From the IMG/VR virus record IMGVR_UViG_3300032053_005343, positions 62,001 through 126,000 of that record: a stretch of 64,000 nucleotides of DNA. One strand, 5' to 3'. A model generated the notes under the pieces. That model had not been told where the DNA came from. It ran no database searches and worked only from the letters and a program-made list of their open reading frames with translations. Source of the stretch: a virus. Positions within the stretch are counted from its first letter, which is position 1; each line of letters opens with the position of its first letter. A program made the position numbers and the translations under genes. This document shows, piece after piece, positions 14,366-23,479 of the stretch.

Positions 14366-16721
14366 TTATTTCGACATCTTCTTGGATTTCTATTTTACTA
14401 TCAACTTGATTAATGAGATCTTGCGCCAACCAAATCTTATCCAATGCCACAATTCCCAATAGATCGAACTTGACGCAACCCATAGCCTCCGCAGAACCCA
14501 TTTCAAGTCCGACAATTCTTGTTTTATTCTTCGGGTCGAAAACAAGAGGAACCAGTTCGCTAATTGGAATGTCTGCTATAACGAGACCTGCTGCATGTTT
14601 TGACTGACTTTTCTTCGTTTTTTCTAATCTTATCCCCTGATCAAACAATGGTTTATACCATTGATAATATTCTTTAATTTTATCTATATTATCAATACTC
14701 CAGTTTAAAATTCCGTAATCATTATTTTCTGTTTCTTCTCGCATTTTTTGTAAATCGTCTATAATAGAGGCTTCATCAGGCATCAAAGAAGTAATTTCAT
14801 TACATAAATCAAACGGAGTTATAGAAATTTCATCTGGATTTTTGCCCTCTTTTGTTGCTTTTACTTTCATTAAATGTTTTACTAAATCTGGCTGGGCACG
14901 AAACACTTCTTTAAGGGCTGCTTTTCCCTGGAGTCTACCGAAGGTCACCATTTGATTGACTCGTTCGGAACCGTACTTGTTTATTAAATATTCGACTACT
15001 TTCTCGCGGAAGACGACCGAAAGATCGAGATCAATGTCTGGAAGACTAATATGACCTGGATTTATTTTAACGGGTTCGCCTGGGTCTAATTTGCAATGCA
15101 TTCTTAATGCGTCCATAATATGTGAATTATTTGGATTTGGAAATTCTAATCCTAAAACCTGATCTTCCGAGGACGAACACATAGTTTGATTATTCTTAAA
15201 TATTTCTAATATGTATAACCACATTTTCGGATTATTTTTATCTATCCAATCAGCTTCTTCTTTAAGTAATTTTTTATTACTTATACTTCTATATTTTAAA
15301 TTATATTGAATAATCAAATTTTTAATGGTATTTCTGGCATCATCAATTTTTTCTTGAATTATAGAATCGGAATTATCTGATAACCATTGCATAAAAGTTA
15401 TTTGCCCGACATCAAAGTGTGGGGGAATATTACGCCCGCTATTATAAAATCTTTGAAAGTAGAGATCGTATTCAAGAGGATCAATTTGGGTTATGTTTAA
15501 TAGATAATTGATCAAAGACCCAGCCCCCGATCCTCTTCCCTTTCCTCTTGGTTTGTTGTTTTCGTCAACGAATTTGCAAATATCATAAACTATTAAAAAA
15601 TAATCTGCCAATTTAGCTTCTTTGATAACATCCAGTTCATATAGTAATCTTTCCCAATAAATTTTCTTTTTTTCTATTGGGAAATTTATTAATTTCTTTT
15701 TTGCTCCTTTTATACATAATTCTTTTAAATAGTCGTCGGATGAAACTTCGTTTGGGGTTTTATATTTAGGCAAACAGGGTCTTCGCCCCAATTTCGTTGG
15801 TTGGATCATGTCGGAAATTACAAGGGTTTGTTCAATTTCTTCTTTTGTGTAGTGTTCGGCCATTTCCTCTGGTGAAAAGATATAAAAAGTATCCCTAAAG
15901 AAAAAAGACATGGTATCAGAGCCTTCTGATTTCAACCTAGCCTGTTCTTCTGCTGTTGTGTGTAATTGACTATAAAGAAGTATTCTATGGTCTTCTACCT
16001 GTTCTTTTCTCGCATAATGGGCATCAAGAGTCGATACCGACCGTATATTTAAGGCTTTTGAGATCTCACGAAGACATTCTACTGCCACCTTCTGCGCAGG
16101 CATTCCCTCCTCCTGCAATTCGATAAAATAATTTTCCTTGCCAAAAATTGATATATACCTAGAAACAATTTCATCAGCTATATTTCGCCAATTGGGTTTA
16201 AGTAATTTTTTAACCTCATCTATATTTTCGGTTTGTTCACCAATTAGACATGCCTTCCCAACATCTTCAAATAACGATTTGGAAAGTTCGCCTATGATAC
16301 AGCCACTTAAACATATTAAATTTTTATTTTTTGTGAACAGTGATAAATTATCTACAGAAATTCTAGGCTTCCGGTAAAAGTTTTGAGGTAGGTTGGTATA
16401 ACTAACTAACGACATCAAATCCTTAATACCATTTTCGTTTTTTGCTAATAGTGTAAGGTGATTGTGGGATTTGTTTGTATTGTCTTTAATAGTTTGATCT
16501 AATTTACTCGTGTAAATCTCGCAGGCCACAATTTGCTTGATATCATATTTTTTACAAGCTTTTTGAAAATCTATTATATGAGACACGTTGCCGTGATCGG
16601 TTATACAACAAGCAGGACAACCAATTTCTTTTGCTCGTTTTGCTATTTGTTCCGGAGAACAAAGACCGTCTAAAATTGAATAATCCGAGTGGAGATGGAG
16701 TGGGACATATGTATTACTCAT
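14358..16721 (-). CDS. dnaE: DNA polymerase III alpha subunit, N-terminal two-thirds (DnaE-like)
   Basis: 787 residues. The PHP domain opens the protein (LHLHSDYSILDGLCSPEQ, CITDHGNVSH). The palm follows: RGKGRGSGAGSLINYLL, then ISLPDIDLDLS with the first two catalytic aspartates, and GCVKFDLLGIVAL with the third. The reading frame ends about 30 residues after that, so fingers, beta-clamp-binding and OB regions (several hundred residues) are missing. Between RFYNSGRNIP and the catalytic motif there is also an insertion of roughly 110 residues compared with bacterial DnaE. The rest of the polymerase is not in this window. An HNH gene overlaps its stop codon. Confidence 0.9.
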   Translation of the reverse strand: MSNTYVPLHLHSDYSILDGLCSPEQIAKRAKEIGCPACCITDHGNVSHIIDFQKACKKYDIKQIVACEIYTSKLDQTIKDNTNKSHNHLTLLAKNENGIKDLMSLVSYTNLPQNFYRKPRISVDNLSLFTKNKNLICLSGCIIGELSKSLFEDVGKACLIGEQTENIDEVKKLLKPNWRNIADEIVSRYISIFGKENYFIELQEEGMPAQKVAVECLREISKALNIRSVSTLDAHYARKEQVEDHRILLYSQLHTTAEEQARLKSEGSDTMSFFFRDTFYIFSPEEMAEHYTKEEIEQTLVISDMIQPTKLGRRPCLPKYKTPNEVSSDDYLKELCIKGAKKKLINFPIEKKKIYWERLLYELDVIKEAKLADYFLIVYDICKFVDENNKPRGKGRGSGAGSLINYLLNITQIDPLEYDLYFQRFYNSGRNIPPHFDVGQITFMQWLSDNSDSIIQEKIDDARNTIKNLIIQYNLKYRSISNKKLLKEEADWIDKNNPKMWLYILEIFKNNQTMCSSSEDQVLGLEFPNPNNSHIMDALRMHCKLDPGEPVKINPGHISLPDIDLDLSVVFREKVVEYLINKYGSERVNQMVTFGRLQGKAALKEVFRAQPDLVKHLMKVKATKEGKNPDEISITPFDLCNEITSLMPDEASIIDDLQKMREETENNDYGILNWSIDNIDKIKEYYQWYKPLFDQGIRLEKTKKSQSKHAAGLVIADIPISELVPLVFDPKNKTRIVGLEMGSAEAMGCVKFDLLGIVALDKIWLAQDLINQVDSKIEIQEDVEINE

Positions 16722-17372
16722 TTATATTGTACCATAAATTTTAATAGGAGTTGTTAGTGATTTTTCTATTGACCAATTTAAAGTATGTATTCTAGTATAT
16801 AATGTTCCATAATTAATTTTATATTCTATTGACCAAGCCTTTAAGCATTGAGTTTTACCTTTAAAAGTATAATTGGTATTTGACCGAGTATTCCTTGCTT
16901 GAACTTGATTTGTCGTAAATCTACAGTTTTCTTTATAATACCCCTTATTGTTGTCTATTCTATCTAAAGAAAGACCCGGTGGACATTCGCCCATGTCTTC
17001 TAAGAAATTTTCAAAAGACCCTCCTTTTTTGGGATTCCATCTGTCGCAAACTGTAATTCCTCTTCCATAATAATTCTCATCATTTTTATTTTTGCATCTT
17101 CTTATCATATGATACCATATGCTGTGTGTTCTTGATTCTTTGCCATTTCTAGCATGACCATGTTTCAAATTACAATCTTTTTTCAAACATCCGCAACTTT
17201 GGGTAGGCTTAGATTTATTTGTCAAATGAAATCCAGCAATAATTTTTTCATTACCACAGTCGCATTTACACAACCACCTTGAATTTCTAAATTTGCCATT
17301 GTCTTTTCTTTCTTTAACGACTAATTTCCCAAATCTTCGTCCAATTAAATCAATAAAGTTATGTGACATCAT
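16722..17372 (-). CDS. Zinc-ribbon/DRIDN-type HNH-like homing endonuclease
   Basis: 216 residues: IGRRFGKLVVKER, CKCDCGN, QSCGCL, THSIWYHMIRRCKN, VCDRWNPKKGGSFENFLEDMG, LDRIDNNKGYYKENCRFTT and an RNTRSN helix, then the HTH with SIEKSLTTPIKIYG. Begins inside the stop of the PD-(D/E)XK gene (ATGA) and ends one base before dnaE. Confidence 0.82.
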   Translation of the reverse strand: MMSHNFIDLIGRRFGKLVVKERKDNGKFRNSRWLCKCDCGNEKIIAGFHLTNKSKPTQSCGCLKKDCNLKHGHARNGKESRTHSIWYHMIRRCKNKNDENYYGRGITVCDRWNPKKGGSFENFLEDMGECPPGLSLDRIDNNKGYYKENCRFTTNQVQARNTRSNTNYTFKGKTQCLKAWSIEYKINYGTLYTRIHTLNWSIEKSLTTPIKIYGTI

Positions 17373-18256
17373 TTTATATCATCCAAATTTAATTTATAAT
17401 ATTTATTCGTTACATATTCTTGCCCAAGTGTATTTAAATCGTACCAAATTTTCGTACACAGGTCGTTCTTTTCATAAGGGCACAGCCGACACTTCCAACT
17501 ACGGCTTCTTCTTATTAGGCTATCACCCTTTATCCTAACGAATATACAATGAAGTTGATTTAAAATTTCGGGTATCTCTTCATCCGATAATCCTATACTT
17601 GTCGGCCCCAAATCTTGAGTATAATAAAAAGTGACAACGCAATTCTTGTATTGTGGAAACAAAATTTTAGCTGCCATAAAATAAATCTTTGCCTGTAATT
17701 TTTTAGTTAAATTGTAAAAATCCATAGTGTTTTTATCAAACGGACTATTTCTCGAACCCGTCTTATAATCAACAATCTCAATCGTATCTTTATCTAGTTC
17801 GTGAATCAAATCTATGTAGCCTCGCACACATAATTGCTTCGTCTCGCCATCTTTTTTAACTTCCCATTCTTGTCCCGGCAATCCTATTTCAAACCATTTC
17901 TCCGCATCTACAACGGTAAGATTATATGGATTATAAAATTCATCCTCAACAACTTTAAAGAATGAAGCCTTGGCTTTTTTATAATCTGCTGATAATCCTT
18001 TGCTTGTGAATTTTCTTAAATCTGGATGGGGATTTTCGTCCCATGATCGTTCGAACAACCATTCCGGGCTTACGCTTGTCTTTCCCCTCTTTTTTAATAG
18101 AGCGGCCCATTCAAGAGCCCGATGAACTATTGTCCCAATGGTTGCTGCTTTACCAGAACCAGATGATTCTAATTCTAGCACATAGGTTAGCCAATATTTG
18201 AATGCGCAGAATTTATAGGTTTCCGCTAAACTCGAACTAAATTTATTTATTAACAT
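17369..18256 (-). CDS. PD-(D/E)XK nuclease, Cas4/RecB-like with cysteine cluster
   Basis: 295 residues. Family motifs in order: SSLAETYKFCAFKYW (first cysteine), GTIVHRALEW (motif with His), RGYIDLIHEL (the D of PD), EIVDYKTG (the ExK position appears as DYK), LQAKIYFMAA (QxxxY) and a C-terminal CRLCPYEKNDLC. One N-terminal and three C-terminal cysteines are what AddB/Cas4-type nucleases use to hold a 4Fe-4S cluster. Likely 5' end-processing nuclease for recombination or replication. A second copy type is at 31182-32102. The start overlaps the kinase stop by one base. Confidence 0.82.
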   Translation of the reverse strand: MLINKFSSSLAETYKFCAFKYWLTYVLELESSGSGKAATIGTIVHRALEWAALLKKRGKTSVSPEWLFERSWDENPHPDLRKFTSKGLSADYKKAKASFFKVVEDEFYNPYNLTVVDAEKWFEIGLPGQEWEVKKDGETKQLCVRGYIDLIHELDKDTIEIVDYKTGSRNSPFDKNTMDFYNLTKKLQAKIYFMAAKILFPQYKNCVVTFYYTQDLGPTSIGLSDEEIPEILNQLHCIFVRIKGDSLIRRSRSWKCRLCPYEKNDLCTKIWYDLNTLGQEYVTNKYYKLNLDDIK

Positions 18257-19002
18257 TATTTATTATAAAGTTTATTTAACCATAAAGTGGCGTGAGGTTT
18301 CAAAAACTCACATTGTTCGTCCACGCTCATATTCGTGTTATCAACCACTAATGAAAATTTATTTTTATCATAATTATCAAGAACAGTTTCAGAAGAATGT
18401 TCGTCGTTTCCCGCCACGTTTCTCAATAATCTCACGGTGATTCCACCAATCTCATTAATAGCATTTATTTCGTTGGGGAAACGACCGTCTGTAATTAGTG
18501 CCAGTTTAACATTATCATTCTTGATTTTATTAATGGTTGCATTAACCCACGCATTATCGCACATTTTTCTTACTATATCTGTTCCAAAATATTGAAGAAC
18601 TTCTCTTCCGGTCATTATTGGATCAAAATCGGCAACACAAGTTCCATCATCTTTATACGTTGGCATTTTGCTCCAATGTAAATTGGTTCGGCTATTTTTT
18701 TCATCTTCTGTACCATAACATTGTTCATATGTTAAGCCAAGAACATTAATACAAAATTCTTTTAAACAATCTGCAAAACTATATAATCTAACTTCTGCTC
18801 CATTAAATATTTTGTTAAATTCGCCTTCTTCTACTGTAAACCAATGATCATTTTTTCTGGCTTCAAGCAACCCTAATTTATTTATTTTAAAATCTTTTAT
18901 ACTGGCATTTCTTTTTAAGAAAGAAGCTGCTATGTGATTTACACAAGTATTTTTACCGCTTCGTTTTTTACCAGATACGCATACTATAAGTTGATTGGAC
19001 AT
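18256..19002 (-). CDS. Deoxynucleoside monophosphate kinase
   Basis: 248 residues. Walker A VSGKKRSGKNT near the N-terminus, then RLYSFADCLKEFCINVLGL, TGREVLQYFGTDIVRKM and LALITDGRFPNEINAI, the set seen in T4 gp1-like dNMP kinases. Phosphorylates dNMPs (in T4: dTMP, dGMP, hydroxymethyl-dCMP) to supply dNTP synthesis. Fits with dCMP deaminase, ThyX and NrdJ elsewhere in the window. Confidence 0.85.
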   Translation of the reverse strand: MSNQLIVCVSGKKRSGKNTCVNHIAASFLKRNASIKDFKINKLGLLEARKNDHWFTVEEGEFNKIFNGAEVRLYSFADCLKEFCINVLGLTYEQCYGTEDEKNSRTNLHWSKMPTYKDDGTCVADFDPIMTGREVLQYFGTDIVRKMCDNAWVNATINKIKNDNVKLALITDGRFPNEINAINEIGGITVRLLRNVAGNDEHSSETVLDNYDKNKFSLVVDNTNMSVDEQCEFLKPHATLWLNKLYNK

Positions 19003-19154
19003 TCGAATCTCTCCACCGTTCTTTTACAATCAAAACATTGTTTATATGTTATACTCATTCGCCCCCAAAAAGTCCATAACCAGTCTGATACCGCAAGTCG
19101 TAGTGGTTGCATTATATTTACAATAATTCCATTGCATTCTTCGCATCTTTCCAT
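18984..19154 (-). CDS. Small zinc-knuckle protein
   Basis: 56 residues with CEEC at the N-terminus and CFDC later, a treble-clef-like spacing. The ATG at 19154 is chosen over a TTG 15 bases upstream because AAAGGGAAC precedes it. Overlaps the dNMP kinase start by 19 bases. Function unknown. Confidence 0.6.
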   Translation of the reverse strand: MERCEECNGIIVNIMQPLRLAVSDWLWTFWGRMSITYKQCFDCKRTVERFECPINL

Positions 19155-19165
19155 ATCGTTCCCTT

Positions 19166-19330
19166 TCAATAATCATAGTGACTATTAATACGATCTCTAC
19201 AATTTTCACACAAAATAATTCTTGGTTCTTTTTTGTGTCCGGGGATATCTAATCCCACATCTTCTATGGTTCGTCCACCTTTTCTCTTGGCGTCTTGTTT
19301 ACAGATAGAACACAATAATTTAATTTTCAT
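19166..19330 (-). CDS. Small zinc-ribbon protein (54 aa)
   Basis: Codes for 54 residues starting MKIKLLCSICKQ and containing a second CENC near the end, so a two-knuckle zinc ribbon. The ATG immediately follows the primase TAA, and the TGA overlaps a possible TTG of the next gene. Fills what would otherwise be a 160-base gap. Function unknown. Confidence 0.6.
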   Translation of the reverse strand: MKIKLLCSICKQDAKRKGGRTIEDVGLDIPGHKKEPRIILCENCRDRINSHYDY

Positions 19331-20467
19331 TTAATTATCCTTTAATAAAAACTCTTTATTATTATTGTTTAATATTTTACCTATTTTTTCTAATATATCA
19401 TCCTTGCTCATTTCTGCGACATCTTTTGAATTTCCAAGATCTACGGGCACAATCCTAAAATAATAATTAAGTTCTTCTGATAATTTTTGGGTAGCCTCTT
19501 TGCCAGTTTGATCGTTGTCCATTGCTAAAATTAATGTAAGAGCACCAGCTTTTTGAAGCAATAGCCTCTGGTGTTTAGACATAGAACACCCCATTAAAGA
19601 TACTCCATTTTTAATTCCATTTTCTTCAAGTTTCCAAATGTTCCCAGGTGATTCTACTACGGTTGCTGTTCCAGTTTTTGAGATATTATATTTGGCAAAA
19701 TTATAATTATACAGGTGTAACTCTTTTTTCAGACCCTTAGAATGTAACCATTTGCTGTAGAATAAAGACTTCTCTTTCGGCGGGCATTCCATTGTTGAAT
19801 TATGGTATAATCTGCATAGTTTACATTTGTCCCAAACACTTCTTCCAGAGAATCCAACAACGTATTTTCCAGAATCATCTAAAATTGGAAAGAACGCCCT
19901 CTCAAAGAATAATTTTCCTTTTTTATTACATGATGAAATATAATATTTATCTATGATATTTTGAGATATTCCGCGAGATGGATAGTATTTGGTATCTTTT
20001 CTCAACAGGGGAAGAACTTCTGATAATAGAGGAAATCCATTCTTTTCTATTTTTTTCTTTTTTTTGTATTGTTTAATGATCTTAAAAATTTCAATGTTTT
20101 CTTCGGTTTCTGCGTCTAGTTTAAGATTAGATAAATTTAAAACGGTTGCCGCAAAAGCTACCGATTCTACGAATGAAAATGGACGATTTAATTTATTGGT
20201 CATTGTACCGCGAATAAGTCCGAATACACTATTGGAATTTCCTGAAATTGAATTTCTGTGGCACTGTTTTGTGCTACATTCCCAATGACTGGTGCGAGTG
20301 GCCCACCAAAATGATCTAGGATTATCTCCGCTATGTGCAGGACAAGACCCTTGGAAATAGTCGGATCTTTCCGTATACTCAATTCCAAGAGCGTCCAATA
20401 TTTCTGTTATTCGTTCGCAGGCCCGATCCTGTATGTAGTTAATTTCTGATTGATTAAATTTCTTCAT
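19331..20467 (-). CDS. DnaG-type primase
   Basis: 378 residues from the ATG at 20467, preceded by AAAAGGTGG with good spacing; a GTG 12 bases earlier overlaps that Shine-Dalgarno. N-terminal zinc-binding domain (CPAHSGDNPRSFWW, WECSTKQC), then a basic linker, and a TOPRIM domain with VVESPGNIWKLEENG (acidic catalytic Glu) and LILAMDNDQTGKEA (DxD). Synthesises RNA primers; DnaB lies one gene upstream, separated by an endonuclease. Smaller than bacterial DnaG because the helicase-binding C-domain is reduced. Confidence 0.87.
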   Translation of the reverse strand: MKKFNQSEINYIQDRACERITEILDALGIEYTERSDYFQGSCPAHSGDNPRSFWWATRTSHWECSTKQCHRNSISGNSNSVFGLIRGTMTNKLNRPFSFVESVAFAATVLNLSNLKLDAETEENIEIFKIIKQYKKKKKIEKNGFPLLSEVLPLLRKDTKYYPSRGISQNIIDKYYISSCNKKGKLFFERAFFPILDDSGKYVVGFSGRSVWDKCKLCRLYHNSTMECPPKEKSLFYSKWLHSKGLKKELHLYNYNFAKYNISKTGTATVVESPGNIWKLEENGIKNGVSLMGCSMSKHQRLLLQKAGALTLILAMDNDQTGKEATQKLSEELNYYFRIVPVDLGNSKDVAEMSKDDILEKIGKILNNNNKEFLLKDN

Positions 20468-20482
20468 TTTAAAAACCACCTT

Positions 20483-21556
20483 TTAGACAACCAATTCTAT
20501 TGGTTTGGCTCTTTTAATGTATCTATTGCATCTATAACAAAGAAGTGATAAATTATCTAAATTGAAAAGTTTCAATAATTCTTCTTTTGTTTTTGCTGTT
20601 GAGGTTGGAATTATGTGATCTACATCATATTTGATTTTATTATAGGATTTATTGCACATTGGACAACAATTATTTTGTGATATTCTTATGCTCTCTAAGT
20701 GGTCTTGTAATTGTTTGGAATTATAGGGTAAATATTTTGAAAAACCTATTTTATTCTTGTCTTTTGATATCATTTCACTTAAAGAATCTATTAGTTTACG
20801 CCCATATTGGCGGATAAGCAATGATTTTTTATCAAGATTGCTTCTTCTATTATTCGCTTGTTGCTTGGGCGTAGCCCACCTACAATTGTTAGGAGAATAG
20901 CCATCTATTAATTTATTATTATCTTTTCTATCCAAAGACAACCCAGGAGGACATTCGCCCATGTCTTCTAGAAAATTTTGAAATCCATTATCTTTATCTA
21001 ACCATCGTTCACATATTGTTATTCCTCGTCCTCCATAATCTTTATAGTTTGACATATTTGGATTAGCACATCTTTGTTTCATGCTATCCCAAGCCTTATA
21101 GGTTTTTGATCTTTTCCCAGGCTTATTATGTCCGTGCTTGAAACTTCTTTTAGCTGTTAATTCCTTACTCAAGCATCTACAACTTCTTATAGTTCCGCTT
21201 TTAAGATGGTAGTCTTTGACAATTGTTGTTTCACCACAATCACATAAGCATTCCCACAGAGAATTACCAAGCTTATATCTATTGACACATTTTGTAACGG
21301 TCAATCTGTCAAATTTTTGTCCCGTTAAATCAATAAATCTATTTTTATTTCTTTCTATAGTTTTCACTATAGCAAAACAACCACAACTATTAGTTTTACC
21401 TTCTCTTAAGTTTCCACCGAGAACTATTTTTTCGTTTCCACAATCACATTTACACAACCACATATGTTTACTATTTTTATTTTTGCCCATATATTTTATA
21501 GGGGTCAATCTCCCGAATTTTTTTCCTATCAAATCAATTAATTTTCGTCCTCTCAT
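20483..21556 (-). CDS. Compound homing endonuclease: two zinc ribbons, DRIDN core and a classical HNH
   Basis: 357 residues, the longest of the zinc-ribbon family. Residues 1-65: a first KKFGRLTPIK plus CKCDCGN/NSCGC ribbon. Residues 70-125: a second copy (GQKFDRLTVTK, CLCDCGE, RSCRCL). Then the AP2-like block (WDSMKQRCAN, GFQNFLEDMG), the DRIDN-type core in altered form (LDRKDNNKLIDGYSPNNCR) and, instead of the usual HTH, a classical HNH: CCPMCNKSYNKIKYDVDHI with LSLLCYRCN. The classical HNH looks intact. The ATG overlaps the dnaB stop (ATGA). Confidence 0.82.
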   Translation of the reverse strand: MRGRKLIDLIGKKFGRLTPIKYMGKNKNSKHMWLCKCDCGNEKIVLGGNLREGKTNSCGCFAIVKTIERNKNRFIDLTGQKFDRLTVTKCVNRYKLGNSLWECLCDCGETTIVKDYHLKSGTIRSCRCLSKELTAKRSFKHGHNKPGKRSKTYKAWDSMKQRCANPNMSNYKDYGGRGITICERWLDKDNGFQNFLEDMGECPPGLSLDRKDNNKLIDGYSPNNCRWATPKQQANNRRSNLDKKSLLIRQYGRKLIDSLSEMISKDKNKIGFSKYLPYNSKQLQDHLESIRISQNNCCPMCNKSYNKIKYDVDHIIPTSTAKTKEELLKLFNLDNLSLLCYRCNRYIKRAKPIELVV

Positions 21557-22977
21557 ATTTTCTCGTTTAAGAATGAGTGCTGTTGCTCAGAAAGCATTTT
21601 TCCTTCTGTCATTTTAGATCGAGACAAATCGGTCAAAATATTTACATAGTCCCCCTTGTCCATTCCGGGACCGTATCGCGTGTCACATATTACCAATTTT
21701 TTGACGCCATTCTGCGGGGGATCCTCTATCAACTCCTCTTGTGATTTATTCTTTAATATGCCAAAAGATGAACACAGCCATAATATTCTATCAGACGCAG
21801 AAATAAATTCCGAGCCTTCACGAGACACCCCCTCTCTATTTAATTGCACTGTAGCAAATATAGGGATATTAAACTTTAATGCAAAATTATGTAAAGAAGT
21901 CATCATAAATCCCAAAAGTTGAGTTTCCATCATGTTTGATTTCATATCGGAGGTATCCATTAATTTAATATAATCATAAATAATTAGGCATTCTTTTGTC
22001 AGTCCACTATCTAAAAATCCAACTTCTTTGATAATCCATCTTCTACATAAAGACAATATAGACTCGGTAGATAAACTAGCTATTGAACAGTGTGTAATTG
22101 GTAAATTTTTTATAATTTCTTTGCACGACCACACGGCTTCCTTTTCTTCTTTATTTGTGGAAAATTTTCCAGTCTCTATTTTTAAACATTCAACACCAGA
22201 AATTAATGAAATAAACCTATTCATTTGAATTTGTTGAGATAATTCCGTGTCAAGATACAACACAGGAATACCTAATTCGGCTAAATTTTTAGCAATATTG
22301 AGACATAGAAATGATTTTCCGCCTTTGCTTCTTGAACCCACTACATTAACAGTACTCCTTCGCAAGCCCCCTCCGATAGCCGAATCATAACGAGCCATTC
22401 CGGTGGGAAGCCCGACGATATCCTTCGGCTTTTCAGATAATGCGTTTAATGTTTGTTCAAAATTATCACAAATATGAACCATATTTTTATTATCTTTATT
22501 TAACTTAGAAGTAAATTCGAAAATAGGTTCTTCGATCTTTGAAATTATGTCATCAATTTTTTCACTACCATTTATATTTTTTAAATCTTCTACAATATTG
22601 TTGACACACTCAATACTTTGTCTTGCTAAAGACAATTTATATACTTGTACTGCTATAGATTTGGCATTGTTGTATGTTGGAGTATTTGCAAATAATGCTT
22701 CCAGATATTCTGATTCTTTTGAATTTCCATCAAATTTATCATAATTAAATATTTTTGCATTAGCGACTATTGTTGGTCCATCAAATTTATCTAAACTCTT
22801 TTCGTGAACAAGATGTTTAATAATAGAAAATATTGTTCTATTAATCGACCAATAAAAATCTTTTGTATCTAAAATTTCTTCAATATCTATAAGGAGATCT
22901 GACCCATGATTTAGGATAGCAGATAAAACAGATCGTTCACATCCCGAATCATTCAAAATATTTGTTTGTTTATCCAT
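21553..22977 (-). CDS. dnaB: Replicative DNA helicase (DnaB)
   Basis: 474 residues. N-terminal helical domain (CERSVLSAILNHG, ALFANTPTYNNA) and RecA-like C-domain: TGMARYDSAIGGG (the DnaB leader), Walker A GSRSKGGKSF, LYLDTELS, CLIIYDYIKLMD (Walker B), FATVQLNREG and DRILWLCSS. 5'-3' hexameric helicase that would pair with the primase downstream. The N-terminus overlaps an HNH gene by 25 bases. Confidence 0.92.
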   Translation of the reverse strand: MDKQTNILNDSGCERSVLSAILNHGSDLLIDIEEILDTKDFYWSINRTIFSIIKHLVHEKSLDKFDGPTIVANAKIFNYDKFDGNSKESEYLEALFANTPTYNNAKSIAVQVYKLSLARQSIECVNNIVEDLKNINGSEKIDDIISKIEEPIFEFTSKLNKDNKNMVHICDNFEQTLNALSEKPKDIVGLPTGMARYDSAIGGGLRRSTVNVVGSRSKGGKSFLCLNIAKNLAELGIPVLYLDTELSQQIQMNRFISLISGVECLKIETGKFSTNKEEKEAVWSCKEIIKNLPITHCSIASLSTESILSLCRRWIIKEVGFLDSGLTKECLIIYDYIKLMDTSDMKSNMMETQLLGFMMTSLHNFALKFNIPIFATVQLNREGVSREGSEFISASDRILWLCSSFGILKNKSQEELIEDPPQNGVKKLVICDTRYGPGMDKGDYVNILTDLSRSKMTEGKMLSEQQHSFLNEKI

Positions 22978-23465
22978 TGGATACCCGTATCACTTTCTTT
23001 TTGTTCTAATTTTCTATGACAATTTGAACATAAGACAATACATTTCTCGACCTCTTTCATTGTTTGTAATAAATCCCGTCCTTTAGAATTGCCTATAGTA
23101 AATTTCTTTGTTTTATAATCTTTGTGATGAAAATCTAAACATCTTGGATCATTTTCACAGCACACCATACATCCACTATCTTTTTTAATATTAGCAAGTA
23201 ACTCTTTTCTTTTTAATCTTCGTAATCGGCTATATTCTGGATGTTTTGCATATAAACTTCTCATATAGGTGTTATAAAGATCCCTGTTTTCGGCTCGATA
23301 TTTTCTCATATAAAGTTTATGTCTTTCGTTGCGCCTATCCTTATTTTTAAAATGATATTCTTTCATATAGAGTCTATATTTTTCTTTATCTCTATCTTTA
23401 TTCTTCAATCTATATCTTTTGTTATATTCTTTCATGTAAAGTTTACGTTTTTCTTTATTTAACAT
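22953..23465 (-). CDS. HNH endonuclease with basic tandem repeats
   Basis: 170 residues. The first ~90 residues are a fourfold repeat around LYMKEY...KNKDR, strongly basic and helical, probably DNA-binding. Then the HNH: SGCMVCCEND, LDFHHKDY, CIVLCSNCHRKLE with zinc-type cysteines. The repeats resemble those of many phage HNH proteins. Start and stop both overlap or abut neighbours. Confidence 0.82.
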   Translation of the reverse strand: MLNKEKRKLYMKEYNKRYRLKNKDRDKEKYRLYMKEYHFKNKDRRNERHKLYMRKYRAENRDLYNTYMRSLYAKHPEYSRLRRLKRKELLANIKKDSGCMVCCENDPRCLDFHHKDYKTKKFTIGNSKGRDLLQTMKEVEKCIVLCSNCHRKLEQKESDTGIQWINKQIF

Positions 23466-23479
23466 ATTATATCTTATAA

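Noticed and set aside
14358-16721. Interpretation of the DnaE C-terminal loss as a group I intron or intein break within the window
   Set aside because: No intein block A or intron-like sequence at the 3' end and no second half among downstream genes; the rest must lie elsewhere or be absent.
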